From the NCBI GenBank assembly GCA_902620465.1, contig CACNIF010000001.1:62001-126000 (forward strand): a DNA stretch of 64,000 bases, in the 5' to 3' direction. The number at the start of each line of letters is the position of its first letter. Position 1 is the first letter of the stretch. Of the stretch, positions 41,717 to 51,955 are shown piece after piece. The position numbers were made by a program, and so were the translations under genes. This DNA comes from an uncultured Pelagibacteraceae bacterium (GTDB lineage Bacteria > Pseudomonadota > Alphaproteobacteria > Pelagibacterales > Pelagibacteraceae). The notes below the pieces were generated by a model. The model did no database searches. It worked only from the letters and a program-made list of their open reading frames with translations, and was not told where the DNA came from.

Positions 41717-42130
41717 TTAAATTTTACTCATCTTATTCAAGATTTTCCAGCTTTTAGAGTCTATTGGCATAACCGAAAGTCTACTTTGTCTTATTAATGA
41801 TAAATGGCTTAATTCCTTGTTTTTTTTAATAGTTTCTAATGAAACTGGTGTTTTAAGTTTTTTTATGAATTTAACTGTTACGGCTACAAAACGACCAGTT
41901 TTGTCAGTTTTATCCAAATAAGCTTCTTTAATAACTTCAACAATGCCAACAATTTCTTTTCCAATATTTGAATGGTAGAAAAAACATTGATCTCCAGTTC
42001 TCATGTTCTTTAAATTTTTTGAGGCTTGATAATTTCTAACACCATCCCAAGGGGCTCCTTTTTTTCCAGCTTTTTTTTGTTGATCAATCGACCAAACATC
42101 TGGTTCAGATTTAAGTAACCAATAACTCAT
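41717..42130 (-). CDS. EVE domain protein
   Basis: MSYWLLKSEPDVWSIDQQ, WDGVRNYQASKNLKNMRTGDQCFFYHS. Confidence 0.95.
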   Translation of the reverse strand: MSYWLLKSEPDVWSIDQQKKAGKKGAPWDGVRNYQASKNLKNMRTGDQCFFYHSNIGKEIVGIVEVIKEAYLDKTDKTGRFVAVTVKFIKKLKTPVSLETIKKNKELSHLSLIRQSRLSVMPIDSKSWKILNKMSKI

Positions 42131-43203
42131 TATAATTTGACGCCAGCTCCTTTAAGAAATACCGCATCTTCATCTAATGGCCATCTAGGTTTTGCGGGGT
42201 GGTCTAAATCACTAAATAATTTTAGTTTAAATTTTTCTAAACCAACCATGGCAATCATTGCCGCGTTATCACCGCAGAATTCTATTGGGGGAAAAATGCT
42301 TTGGTAATTTTTTTCTTCACATAATTTAATTAACATCGCTCTTATTTTTTTATTTGCAGCTACACCACCAGCAACCACAAATTTTTTCTCTTTTGGGCTA
42401 TTTGTTTTTTCAAACTCATTAAAAGCAACAATTGTTTTCTTATACAGAATTTCTTCAATCGTTTTTTGAAAAGAAGCTGCAAGATCAAATCTCTCTTGAT
42501 CATTTTTAATTGTTTTGGATATTTTAAGCACAGCAGTTTTTAATCCTGCGAAAGATAAATTGCATCCACCTTTATTTATAATTGGTTTGGGCAGTTTGAA
42601 TTTTTCTGGATTCCCTTTCTCAGCCAAAACTTCGATTTCACGTCCTCCTGGAAATTCTATTTCTAAAAGTTTCGCAGTTTTATCAAATGCTTCTCCTAAA
42701 GCATCATCAATTGTCGTGCCCAATCGTTGATATTTACCAATAGATTGCACACTTAAATATTGAGAATGTCCTCCCGAAATCAGTAAGAGCAGATATGGGT
42801 AGTCTAGTTTAGAATTTAATTTTGGGCTCAAGGCGTGTCCCTCAAGATGATTGACAGCAATAAATGGTTTGTTTGTTGTAAGTGCAAAAGTTTTTCCAAA
42901 GCTTAACCCGACTGATAGACATACGATCAGACCAGGTCCTGCTGTAGAAGCTATAGCGTCAATTTCATCAATTTTTTTTCCACTTTTATCAATAGCTTTT
43001 TTTACAATCGAATCTATTTTTTCGATGTGTGATCTTGCTGCTAATTCAGGAACAACTCCCCCAAATTCTTTATGAACATCTTCTTGACTGGAAACAATGT
43101 TAGATAAAACAACTGGTATCCCTTGCTCATTTTCAGTAACTAAAGATGCTGCCGTTTCATCGCAACTAGATTCTATTCCAAGAATTAAGGGTTTTTTGCT
43201 CAT
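42130..43203 (-). CDS. tsaD: tRNA N6-adenosine threonylcarbamoyltransferase TsaD
   Basis: LGIESSCDETAASLV, NHLEGHALSP, LLLLISGGHSQ. Confidence 0.98.
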   Translation of the reverse strand: MSKKPLILGIESSCDETAASLVTENEQGIPVVLSNIVSSQEDVHKEFGGVVPELAARSHIEKIDSIVKKAIDKSGKKIDEIDAIASTAGPGLIVCLSVGLSFGKTFALTTNKPFIAVNHLEGHALSPKLNSKLDYPYLLLLISGGHSQYLSVQSIGKYQRLGTTIDDALGEAFDKTAKLLEIEFPGGREIEVLAEKGNPEKFKLPKPIINKGGCNLSFAGLKTAVLKISKTIKNDQERFDLAASFQKTIEEILYKKTIVAFNEFEKTNSPKEKKFVVAGGVAANKKIRAMLIKLCEEKNYQSIFPPIEFCGDNAAMIAMVGLEKFKLKLFSDLDHPAKPRWPLDEDAVFLKGAGVKL

Positions 43204-43258
43204 TCAAATAAGTTTTAATAATTGTACAATCTCAATACAAGTAAGAAATATATTTTTT

Positions 43259-44176
43259 ATGAAAAAAAAAATAATAATTGGTTCAAGAGGAAGCGAGCTA
43301 GCTACACTTTATGCACAAAAAGTGAAAGATCAGATTATTAAAAGTGCTAGTTTTAGGAAGGATGAGATTTTTATAAAGTCAATATCAACAAAAGGTGATC
43401 AGATTAAAGATACAAGATTATCTGAAGTTGGTGGCAAAGGTTTGTTTTCTAGTGAAATTGAAAAACAACTTCTAAAAAAAGAAATTGATATTGCTGTCCA
43501 TGCTCTTAAAGACATGCCGGTAAATGAAACGAAAGGGCTTATAACTGACTCATTTCTTGAAAGAAATGATCCACGGGAAATTCTTGTAACATTTAATAAA
43601 AAAAAAATTAAAGACTTAGATGTTAATTCTACAATCGGAACTTCTTCTTATCGTAGAGAGTTTCAAATAAAAAAAAAAAGGCCTGATCTTAATTGTAAAC
43701 TCATAAGAGGAAACGTAGATACAAGGATCAAAAAGTTAAAAGATGGACTTTATGACGGAATACTTTTATCAAGTGCCGGAATGAAATTTTTAAAACTTGA
43801 CGAATACATTACAGAAACTTTTGAAACTGAAGAAATTATACCTAGTGCTGGACAAGGTATTATTGCTATTCAGTGTAGAGAAAACGATGATGAAGTTATT
43901 TCAATTTTAAAAAAGATTAATCACGATCAAACCTACAGAAGGGCACATTCTGAGCGAAATGTTTTAAAAGTTTTAGAGGGCGACTGTGAAACTGCAGTGG
44001 GTGTTCATTCAAAAATAGAAGGTGACCAACTAACATTAGAAGCTGAGCTTTTTTCTTTAGATGGATCAGAGAGATACTATGAAAAAAAAATTGTTGAAAA
44101 ATCAAAGTTTAGAGAGATTGGTGAAGAGATTGGTGGGATTTTAAAAAAAAAATCTAATAATTCTTACAAGAAATGA
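43259..44176 (+). CDS. hemC: Hydroxymethylbilane synthase (start ATG 43259)
   Basis: IIIGSRGSELATLYAQKVKD, IAVHALKDMPV, LEGDCETAVGVHS. Confidence 0.97.
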   Translation: MKKKIIIGSRGSELATLYAQKVKDQIIKSASFRKDEIFIKSISTKGDQIKDTRLSEVGGKGLFSSEIEKQLLKKEIDIAVHALKDMPVNETKGLITDSFLERNDPREILVTFNKKKIKDLDVNSTIGTSSYRREFQIKKKRPDLNCKLIRGNVDTRIKKLKDGLYDGILLSSAGMKFLKLDEYITETFETEEIIPSAGQGIIAIQCRENDDEVISILKKINHDQTYRRAHSERNVLKVLEGDCETAVGVHSKIEGDQLTLEAELFSLDGSERYYEKKIVEKSKFREIGEEIGGILKKKSNNSYKK

Positions 44177-44177
44177 T

Positions 44178-44876
44178 ATGCATATTTTGTTGACTAGACC
44201 ATTGGAAGATTGCTCAGCACTAGCTTTGAAGTTTAAATCGCTTGGTCATAAAATATCCCATCTTCCCTTGCTTAATATTGAAAAAATTAATTATGGTAAA
44301 ATTAATTTTTCTGAATTTGGGGGAATAATTTTTACAAGTGCTAACGCTGTTAAGTATTTAGATTTAAAAAATATAGATAAAAAAATTAAGTGTTTTTGTG
44401 TGGGAAATGTAACAGAAAAAAAAGCTCGTGATTTAGGTTTTCAAAATACAGTTGCCGCAGAGGGTAATGTTTCAAATTTAAAAGAATTAATTTTAAGGAC
44501 GTACGATACTAAAAACAAAAAACTTATTTATGTTAGTGGAGAAACGGTATCTGTTGACTTAGATCACCAGTTGGCTTTAGAGGGTTTTGTCGTAAAAAGA
44601 ATTATTAATTATAGAACAAAATATAATCAAAAATTTGATGACGAGTTTATAATCAAATTAAAAGAAAATTTACCTGACATAGTTTATGTTTATTCACAAA
44701 ATAGTGCTTCAAGTTTTCTTAATTTTATAAAAATATATCAAACCGAGACTTTATGGATGAATACAAATTTGATGTGTATTGGTGAGAAAACCTCGTCTAT
44801 ATTGAATGAAATTAAATGGAAAAAAATATTTCTTTTTAATCCTGGTGAAGAGGAGTTTTTGTTATATAAAATTTAG
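44178..44876 (+). CDS. hemD: Uroporphyrinogen-III synthase
   Basis: LLTRPLEDCSALALKFKSLGH; follows hemC; GIIFTSANAVKYL. Confidence 0.9.
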   Translation: MHILLTRPLEDCSALALKFKSLGHKISHLPLLNIEKINYGKINFSEFGGIIFTSANAVKYLDLKNIDKKIKCFCVGNVTEKKARDLGFQNTVAAEGNVSNLKELILRTYDTKNKKLIYVSGETVSVDLDHQLALEGFVVKRIINYRTKYNQKFDDEFIIKLKENLPDIVYVYSQNSASSFLNFIKIYQTETLWMNTNLMCIGEKTSSILNEIKWKKIFLFNPGEEEFLLYKI

Positions 44877-44878
44877 TT

Positions 44879-45964
44879 ATGGAATTAATAAATAATTTTT
44901 CAGAAATTTTTTTATCAGTCTGGAATAAAGGGATTTTAGGTGTTGATATTTTTCAAATATTAATTGGTTTAGGAATTTTTTTAATTTTTTTAATCTTCAG
45001 AGGAATTTTGAGCAAACTAATAATAAAAAAATTAGAAATAATTTCAAAAAGAACAACTAATAAATTAGATGATACTTTTGTTAACGCTCTTGTAGGACCA
45101 GCAAGATTTTTACCAATAGTTTTAGGATTTTTTATTGCAAGTTATTATATGACTTTTTCTGCTGAAAGCAGAGATATTGTTGATACAATAAACAGAACTT
45201 TAATAACGATATTAATTTTTTGGGTAATGCATCAAATTATTGAACCCGTCTCATATGTTCTAAGCGGTCTTGATAAACTTTTAACCAAGGAGTTAATAGG
45301 ATGGATAATTAAATCATTAAAGATTTTGATTTTTATTTTAGGTTTAGCTGCTGTTTTAGAATTATGGGGTATCAAAATCGGTCCCATTATCGCTGGTTTA
45401 GGTTTATTTGGTGTGGCTGTGGCTTTAGGTGCTCAAGATTTATTTAAAAATTTAATATCGGGCATTTTAGTTCTTGTTGAAAAAAGATTTAAAATAGGAG
45501 ATTGGATTTTAGTTGATGGGATAATAGAGGGCATAGTTGAAAAAATTGGTTTTAGATCTACGACTATTAGAAAATTTGATAAATCTTTAGCAATAATTCC
45601 TAATTTTCAGTTTGCAGAAAATGCAGTTATTAATGTAAGTGAAACTTCAAACTGGTTGATAAGTTGGATTATCACTCTTCAATACGACACAACAGTTGAT
45701 CAATTAAAAACCATAAGAGATCAAATAGAAAACCATATCAATAAAAGTGAAGACTTTAAGCAAAGTATTGGTGTTGCAGTTAGAGTTGATAAATTTTCAG
45801 ATAGTTCGATAGATATGTATGTTCGTTGTTTTACAAAAACTAGCAGCTGGAATGATTGGTTGTCTGTAAAAGAGCGTTTAGCTATAGAAATTAAACAAAT
45901 TGTTGAAAGCAACAAAGCTTCTTTCGCATTTCCAAGTCAGTCGATTTATGTTGAAAAGAAATGA
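44879..45964 (+). CDS. MscS-family mechanosensitive ion channel
   Basis: GLGLFGVAVALGAQDLFKNLISGILVLVEKRFKIGDWI. Confidence 0.93.
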   Translation: MELINNFSEIFLSVWNKGILGVDIFQILIGLGIFLIFLIFRGILSKLIIKKLEIISKRTTNKLDDTFVNALVGPARFLPIVLGFFIASYYMTFSAESRDIVDTINRTLITILIFWVMHQIIEPVSYVLSGLDKLLTKELIGWIIKSLKILIFILGLAAVLELWGIKIGPIIAGLGLFGVAVALGAQDLFKNLISGILVLVEKRFKIGDWILVDGIIEGIVEKIGFRSTTIRKFDKSLAIIPNFQFAENAVINVSETSNWLISWIITLQYDTTVDQLKTIRDQIENHINKSEDFKQSIGVAVRVDKFSDSSIDMYVRCFTKTSSWNDWLSVKERLAIEIKQIVESNKASFAFPSQSIYVEKK

Positions 45965-46251
45965 TAGCTGTTTTTTATTTAATTTTACAGATCCTAAAAC
46001 TCTATTCCTATGTTGTAATTGCAAATGTAATAATAAGTTGGCTTGTTGCTTTTAATATTCTAAATACACAAAATAGATTTGTTTATTTAGCTTTAGACTT
46101 TACTTATCGATTAACTGATCCAATTTTAAACAAAATAAGACGTTATTTGCCAAATTTAGGTGCTTTGGATATTTCACCTATAATTTTACTTCTATTGATT
46201 TGGTTTATAGAAATGTGTATGAAACTTTACGTTGCACCAATGATATTTTAA
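45961..46251 (+). CDS. YggT family protein
   Basis: VIANVIISWLVAFNI, YRLTDPILNKIRRYLPNLGALDISPIILLLLI. Confidence 0.9.
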   Translation: MIAVFYLILQILKLYSYVVIANVIISWLVAFNILNTQNRFVYLALDFTYRLTDPILNKIRRYLPNLGALDISPIILLLLIWFIEMCMKLYVAPMIF

Positions 46252-46258
46252 ATAAATT

Positions 46259-47104
46259 ATGATTTTAATTGATGGAAAAAAAGAAGCTGCATTATTAAGA
46301 GAAGAGCTTAAAAAGGAGGTCTCTGAACTTAAATCAAAATATAATAAAGTTCCTGGTCTGTCTGTAATCTTAATTGGAGATTTAACTCCAAGTCAAATTT
46401 ATGTAAGAAATAAAGAAAAATCAGCTAATGAGGTTGGACTAAAGTCCGAAGTAATAAAGTATCCCGATAGCGTCGAAGAAAAAGTAATTTTAGAAAAAAT
46501 AAATGAATTAAATAATGATAAAAGTGTTTCTGGTATATTAGTACAATTACCTTTGCCAAAACATATAGATAAAAAGAAAGTCATAGAAGCGATTGATCAC
46601 ACAAAAGATGTTGATGGATTTCACCCTATAAATGTCGGCAATCTTTCTTCTGGTTATGAAAGTTCAGTACCTTGTACTCCTCTAGGATGCTACTTATTAA
46701 TTAAAAAATTTGAACCGAATTTAAATGGTAAAAAAGCTGTTGTAATAGGTAGATCGAATTTAAATGGCAAACCAATGACACAACTTCTTTTGAAAGAAAA
46801 CTGCACTGTAACAATAACTCATTCAAAAACTAAAGATTTAAAAGCTGAATGCTTAGAGGCAGATATTGTTGTTGCTGCCGTCGGTATTCCTGAGTTGGTA
46901 AAAGGAGATTGGGTTAAAAAAGACGCAATTGTGATTGATGTAGGTATTAATAAAACTGAAAAGGGAATTGTTGGTGATGTTGCATTTGATGAAGTTTCAA
47001 AAAATGCAAAAGCCCTTACGCCAGTTCCGGGGGGTGTTGGTCCAATGACAATTGCGTGTTTGCTTAAAAATACGATTGACTGTTTCAAAAGATCGCAAAT
47101 TTAA
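46259..47104 (+). CDS. folD: Bifunctional methylenetetrahydrofolate dehydrogenase/cyclohydrolase
   Basis: PGLSVILIGDLTPSQIYVRNK, VLVQLPLP-type motif, PVPGGVGPMTIACLLKNT. Confidence 0.98.
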   Translation: MILIDGKKEAALLREELKKEVSELKSKYNKVPGLSVILIGDLTPSQIYVRNKEKSANEVGLKSEVIKYPDSVEEKVILEKINELNNDKSVSGILVQLPLPKHIDKKKVIEAIDHTKDVDGFHPINVGNLSSGYESSVPCTPLGCYLLIKKFEPNLNGKKAVVIGRSNLNGKPMTQLLLKENCTVTITHSKTKDLKAECLEADIVVAAVGIPELVKGDWVKKDAIVIDVGINKTEKGIVGDVAFDEVSKNAKALTPVPGGVGPMTIACLLKNTIDCFKRSQI

Positions 47105-47141
47105 TATTTAAATCATTAAAAAATTTTTGGTAAGCTAAGCT

Positions 47142-47345
47142 ATGAGAAAGCCAAAATACCCATATAGAATTTTGATTATTATGGCTATACTTACCATACC
47201 TCCGATTGGAGCAACTCAACTTGGTTGGTATCTATACGACCAACAAACTGGATTTGATTATGGTATGATTGTTGGAACTTTTTCAGTAATATTAGCAGCA
47301 TGGCTTATGTACGAAAAAAATTGGAGAGAGGAAGATGAGGACTAA
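47142..47345 (+). CDS. Small membrane protein, hypothetical
   Basis: Two TM segments; operon-like spacing. Confidence 0.6.
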   Translation: MRKPKYPYRILIIMAILTIPPIGATQLGWYLYDQQTGFDYGMIVGTFSVILAAWLMYEKNWREEDED

Positions 47346-47348
47346 TTA

Positions 47349-47612
47349 ATGGAAAAAATTATCTTTCTTGGTTTGGTAATACCAATTTTTGGGTTTGTTT
47401 TATATCTTGGCGCAACTGCAATAATGGATGGATTTAGTGCCAAAAGTGCAAATAAAATAAATGAAAATTCTGATAATGAAAAAATTGATCCTCCTTTAGT
47501 TGATGAAGATAGTTTAAGTTATGAGCTTGAAAAATTAAATAAACTTTTGAAAGATGGAGTTTTAACCCAGGAAGAATTTGAGAAAGCAAAAAGAAAAATT
47601 TTAGACAACTAA
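47349..47612 (+). CDS. SHOCT-domain small membrane protein
   Basis: C-terminal LEKLNKLLKDGVLTQEEFEKAKRKIL. Confidence 0.85.
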   Translation: MEKIIFLGLVIPIFGFVLYLGATAIMDGFSAKSANKINENSDNEKIDPPLVDEDSLSYELEKLNKLLKDGVLTQEEFEKAKRKILDN

Positions 47613-48682
47613 TTGTAACTAAGTAATTTTTTAAGTGAGTCAAACTCACCAATTTTATAAATCAAAACATCCTCTTTTTTAAAACCATACTTGTTGGCGC
47701 TGGCTTTAAATCTTTTTGGTGGCTCCATAATAGGTTCTAAAGATAGAACGAAAGTTCCCCAATGCATGCCAACTACTTTCTTACTTTTAAGATTTTGAGC
47801 AATTTCTAAAGCTTCCTCTGGGTTTGTGTGATAGATAGATTTATCTTTATAAGGCATAATTGGATAAAAATTGTAAGCACCAATATTTATAAACGTTAAA
47901 TCAATTGGACCATATTTTTGACCAATAGACTTATATATGTCTCCAATCCCCGTATCACAGGTAAATAAAATTTTTTTTCCGTCATATTCAATTAAAAAAT
48001 TTCCCCATAAAGTTTTATTGGTATCAGTTAGACTACGTTTTGACCAATGAACCGCGGGTAAAAATGTAACTTTTAATTTTTCGTTTATTTTTATTTCATC
48101 ATACCAATCCATTTCATTAACATCTTTATATCTTCTGAAGTATTTCCCAAGTTTAAGAGGCAGTAACACTTTTGCATTTTTGTATGGAAACTTCCTAATC
48201 GTGTATGCATCTTGATGGTCGTAGTGGTTATGAGTTAATAAAAATAAATCTATTTTTGGTATTTCATTTAGAGTAAGCGCCGGTTCTGTATATCTTTTTG
48301 GGCCAAATATAAGTGGCCCAGCGTTTTTAGAGAACACAGGGTCAGTAATTATTGTAGTTTCACCAAGTTTAATTAAGAAAGTTGCATGACCAATCCAAGC
48401 GATATAGTCGTCATCTTGATATTTTTTAAGATCTAAAATTACTTTTTCTTTTTCAATTACATGACTTTTTGGCACCGTCATATCAAGTTTCTTTTTTTCT
48501 TGATTAAAAATTTTATATGACCATTTTATATTGGCATCTCTTTTAGGTGATCCCTCAGGATTTCTAAAAGTTCCATCTGGCAAATGATGATAGGGTTTTT
48601 CCATTGCGATACTTAAACAATTATAAAATATTATTCCAACTAAAATACATAAAAAATTAATTAATTTTTTTCCATTAACCAC
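47609..48682 (-). CDS. MBL-fold (NAPE-PLD/UlaG-like) metallohydrolase with signal anchor
   Basis: WIGHATFLIKLGETTIITDPVFS, LLTHNHYDHQD, TCDTGIGD, GMHWGTF. Confidence 0.93.
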   Translation of the reverse strand: MVNGKKLINFLCILVGIIFYNCLSIAMEKPYHHLPDGTFRNPEGSPKRDANIKWSYKIFNQEKKKLDMTVPKSHVIEKEKVILDLKKYQDDDYIAWIGHATFLIKLGETTIITDPVFSKNAGPLIFGPKRYTEPALTLNEIPKIDLFLLTHNHYDHQDAYTIRKFPYKNAKVLLPLKLGKYFRRYKDVNEMDWYDEIKINEKLKVTFLPAVHWSKRSLTDTNKTLWGNFLIEYDGKKILFTCDTGIGDIYKSIGQKYGPIDLTFINIGAYNFYPIMPYKDKSIYHTNPEEALEIAQNLKSKKVVGMHWGTFVLSLEPIMEPPKRFKASANKYGFKKEDVLIYKIGEFDSLKKLLSYN

Positions 48683-49755
48683 AAACTATCTCCTGCTAAA
48701 AAATAAATTTTACCATTTGCTGGATGTACTTGTATATCTCTTAATCTTCCAATTTTTTTTTGAAAAATAATATCTTCTTTTACATTTGATAAATCTTTAA
48801 ATATCAGTTTTCTTAGAGATTGATCTTTCAATGATGTTATAAGTGCATGACCATTCCATTCACTAAATTCCTTACCTTTGTAAATTGTGATGGCACTTGT
48901 GGCAATTGAGGGTACCCAATAATGAATTGCTTTTGTGAAGCCTGGCTTCCATTTAGGTCCAATTGGGATACCAGAGTAATTAGTCCCTCCCCATCCTAAA
49001 ATTTTCCAACCATAATTTTCACCTTCTTTAGCCTCACCAAACCAATCTCCACCCCTTGCTCCGTGATTACTCATATAAATTTTTCCGTCAAATGGAGATA
49101 AAGTTAAACCTTGTGGATTTCTAATACCGATTTGATATATTTCTGGAAGCCAGTTGGATTTCCCTTTAAATCTAGGATTGTCTCGTGGAATACTGCCATC
49201 TAGATTTATTCTGATAATACTTCCTGGATGTTTTGTTGGATCTTGCGCAATCATACCCTCACCTCTTTCACCAGCAGATGCAAAAAGATAGTCATCTTTA
49301 ATCGCTAATCTTGATCCAAAATGATAACCAGAATTTATAGGAGGATTTGCTTGGAAAATATTTTTAAATTTTAATTCTTTTTCGGCAAATTTTGTTTTTG
49401 CAATTGAGGTGCTGGTTTTACCATTACCTCTATTTTCTGTGTAAGATACATAAATAAAATTATCTTTAAAAAGGATATCTAGTATTCCACCTTGACCATG
49501 TTCTAAAAAGTTAAGATTGTGCTTTATTTCAGAAATTTGTTTTGAAATAATGTTTACAACTTTTATTTTTCCACTTTTTTCAGTTATAATTAGCTCTTCA
49601 TTATTAATAAATGATGAGCCCCAAGGACTGTTTAAATCAACAATTTTTTCTAAATTAAAATTTTTTGCAAATGAGAGGTTTGTTAAGAGTAAGAATAAAG
49701 ATACTGAGAAAATAAACTTTTTCACTTTACGAGAGCTTTGATCTTCCACCATCAA
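48661..49755 (-). CDS. PQQ-dependent aldose sugar dehydrogenase (YliI-like)
   Basis: Signal peptide; LNSPWGSSFINNEELIITEKSGKIKVV, YQIGIRNPQGLTLSPFDGKIYMSNHGARGGDWFGEAKEGENYGW. Confidence 0.92.
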   Translation of the reverse strand: MMVEDQSSRKVKKFIFSVSLFLLLTNLSFAKNFNLEKIVDLNSPWGSSFINNEELIITEKSGKIKVVNIISKQISEIKHNLNFLEHGQGGILDILFKDNFIYVSYTENRGNGKTSTSIAKTKFAEKELKFKNIFQANPPINSGYHFGSRLAIKDDYLFASAGERGEGMIAQDPTKHPGSIIRINLDGSIPRDNPRFKGKSNWLPEIYQIGIRNPQGLTLSPFDGKIYMSNHGARGGDWFGEAKEGENYGWKILGWGGTNYSGIPIGPKWKPGFTKAIHYWVPSIATSAITIYKGKEFSEWNGHALITSLKDQSLRKLIFKDLSNVKEDIIFQKKIGRLRDIQVHPANGKIYFLAGDSLWLMEKN

Positions 49756-50437
49756 CTGCTATAATTTGACCTGTCACCCATGAGCTATCATCTGTAATAA
49801 GAAATTTGGCTAAAGAGGCTGAGTCTTTTCCCTCACCCAATCTCTTTAATGGATGAGCTTTTGCAATTCCATCTGCTAAGGCCTTATTTTTTAACATTGG
49901 TTCAGCGATTTTAGAATTGGTTAAACTTGGTGCAATACAGTTTACTCTTATGTTTGGAGCAAATTCTGCAGCCAAAGAAACTGTTAAACCCTCAACGGCA
50001 GCTTTCGTAGAGGCAATTATTGCATGATTTGTAAAACCTCTTTGAGCAGCAACTGTAGAAAATAAAACGACCGAACCTTTATTTTTTTTCAAAATATCCT
50101 GATATCCCTTTATAACCTCGACTGCAGAGTATAAATTTAATTTCATACAATTATTAAAATCTTGCTCATTCACCATTCTTAAAGGTTTCAGATCAATTGA
50201 ACCCACACAATAAGCAATACCTTTTACATCAGAAATATCACTTTTAACCTTATCCACAAATCCATCTTGCAAAACATCAGCTATTGTAAATGCACAACCT
50301 AATTTTTCAGAAATATTTTTAGTTTCATTTTCATTTCTACCAACTAAATGAACTGAATTCCCTGAATTTACTAATTGTTCAGCCAAACTAGAACCGATGG
50401 ATCCTGTCGCACCAAAAATAAGATATTTTTCTGACAT
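49727..50437 (-). CDS. SDR-family oxidoreductase
   Basis: IFGATGSIGSSLAEQLVNSG, ASTKAAVEGLTVSLAAEFAPNIRVNCIAPS. Confidence 0.93.
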   Translation of the reverse strand: MSEKYLIFGATGSIGSSLAEQLVNSGNSVHLVGRNENETKNISEKLGCAFTIADVLQDGFVDKVKSDISDVKGIAYCVGSIDLKPLRMVNEQDFNNCMKLNLYSAVEVIKGYQDILKKNKGSVVLFSTVAAQRGFTNHAIIASTKAAVEGLTVSLAAEFAPNIRVNCIAPSLTNSKIAEPMLKNKALADGIAKAHPLKRLGEGKDSASLAKFLITDDSSWVTGQIIAVDGGRSKLS

Positions 50438-50464
50438 AAAAATTTTTATTAGTTATATTTAAAT

Positions 50465-51955
50465 ATGAAGTTATTTTTTATACTTGGCAATCAATTATTT
50501 CCACCAAAATACTTGGACCGCTTCAAAAAAGACCACCTATTTTTTATGGCAGAAGATTACCAATTATGCACTTATGAAAAACATCATAAAAATAAAATCC
50601 TTCTTTTCTTATCATCAATGCGTTCACATGCGGAGTCTCTGAAAAAGAATAAGTTCAAATTAGAATATTTGAGAATTGAAGATAAAGAATTTAAAGATGA
50701 CTATTTAAAAAAATTAAAGAAATTAATTAATTCAAAAAAAATAAAAGAAATTTCGAGTTTTGAAATTGAGGATAAATTTTTTGAGAAAAAAATTGATCAA
50801 TTCACTAAAAAAGAAAAAATTAAATGGAATATTGTGCAAACTCCTATGTTTTTAAATTCGAGAGATGAATTTAAACAATATTTATCAAAATCAAAAAAAC
50901 CTTTTATGGCAACTTTTTATAAAGAAGTTAGAAAAAAATCCGGCATATTAATGGGTTCAGATGGGAATCCTATAGGAGGTAAATGGAGTTTTGATGAAGA
51001 TAATAGAAATAAGTTACCAAAAAATATCTCTATTCCAAAATTCCCAAAAATTAATGAGACTAAACATACTAAAAAATTAAAACCTATTATTGAAAAACTA
51101 TTCAAAGATCATCCAGGAACAACCAAAAACTTTTGGCTTGCTACAGAATTTAATGACGTGGTCAAATTATTAAATTTTTTTATTAAAGAGAAATCTAATT
51201 TATTTGGTGATTATGAGGACGCAGTTGATCAAAAAGATAATATTTTATTTCACAGTGCTTTAAGTCCTTACATTAACCTAGGATTAATAACGCCTGAATT
51301 TATTATAAAAAAAGTTTTAGATTTCCATAAGAGTAAAAAAATCAAATTAAATTCTCTAGAAGGTTATGTGCGTCAGGTCATAGGATGGAGAGAATTTATG
51401 AGAGGAATTTATCAAAGTTATTCAAACGAAATGGAAACTAGAAATTTTTTCAAACAAAATCGCAAAATGAAAAAATCATGGTATGAAGGCACAACTGGTT
51501 TACCGCCACTAGATTATGCAATCAAAAATGCTTTAAATCATGGATGGTCTCATCACATTGAAAGATTAATGATTTTATCTAACATCATGAATCTTTGTGA
51601 AATAAAGCCTACCATTGTTTATAAATGGTTTATGGAAATGTTTGTAGATTCCTCAGATTGGGTAATGGTGCCTAATGTTTATGGTATGGGATTATTTAGC
51701 GATGGAGGAATATTTGCTACAAAACCATATATCTGTGGCTCGAGTTACTTTATGAAAATGATGGATTTTAAAAAAGGCGATTGGTGCAACATAATGGATG
51801 GGTTGTATTGGAGATTCATTGATAGAAATAGAAAATTTTTTTTGAAAAATCCGAGGTTATCTATGATGGTTAGAATTTTCGACAAAATGAAAAGTGACAG
51901 AAAAAAATTAATCCTTCCTGCTGCAGAAAAATTTATTAAACAAAACACACTTTAG
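50465..51955 (+). CDS. Photolyase/cryptochrome-related protein of the prokaryotic FeS-BCP/(6-4) photolyase type
   Basis: MKLFFILGNQLFPPKYLDRFKKDHLFFMAED; YVRQVIGWREFMRGIY; NALNHGWSHHIERLMILSNIMNLCEI; MFVDSSDWVMVPNVYGMGLFSDGGIFATKPY. Confidence 0.93.
   Translation: MKLFFILGNQLFPPKYLDRFKKDHLFFMAEDYQLCTYEKHHKNKILLFLSSMRSHAESLKKNKFKLEYLRIEDKEFKDDYLKKLKKLINSKKIKEISSFEIEDKFFEKKIDQFTKKEKIKWNIVQTPMFLNSRDEFKQYLSKSKKPFMATFYKEVRKKSGILMGSDGNPIGGKWSFDEDNRNKLPKNISIPKFPKINETKHTKKLKPIIEKLFKDHPGTTKNFWLATEFNDVVKLLNFFIKEKSNLFGDYEDAVDQKDNILFHSALSPYINLGLITPEFIIKKVLDFHKSKKIKLNSLEGYVRQVIGWREFMRGIYQSYSNEMETRNFFKQNRKMKKSWYEGTTGLPPLDYAIKNALNHGWSHHIERLMILSNIMNLCEIKPTIVYKWFMEMFVDSSDWVMVPNVYGMGLFSDGGIFATKPYICGSSYFMKMMDFKKGDWCNIMDGLYWRFIDRNRKFFLKNPRLSMMVRIFDKMKSDRKKLILPAAEKFIKQNTL

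Noticed and set aside
43097-43258. N-terminal extension of the hemC ORF
   Set aside because: Overlaps tsaD antisense; the HemC core begins at ATG 43259.
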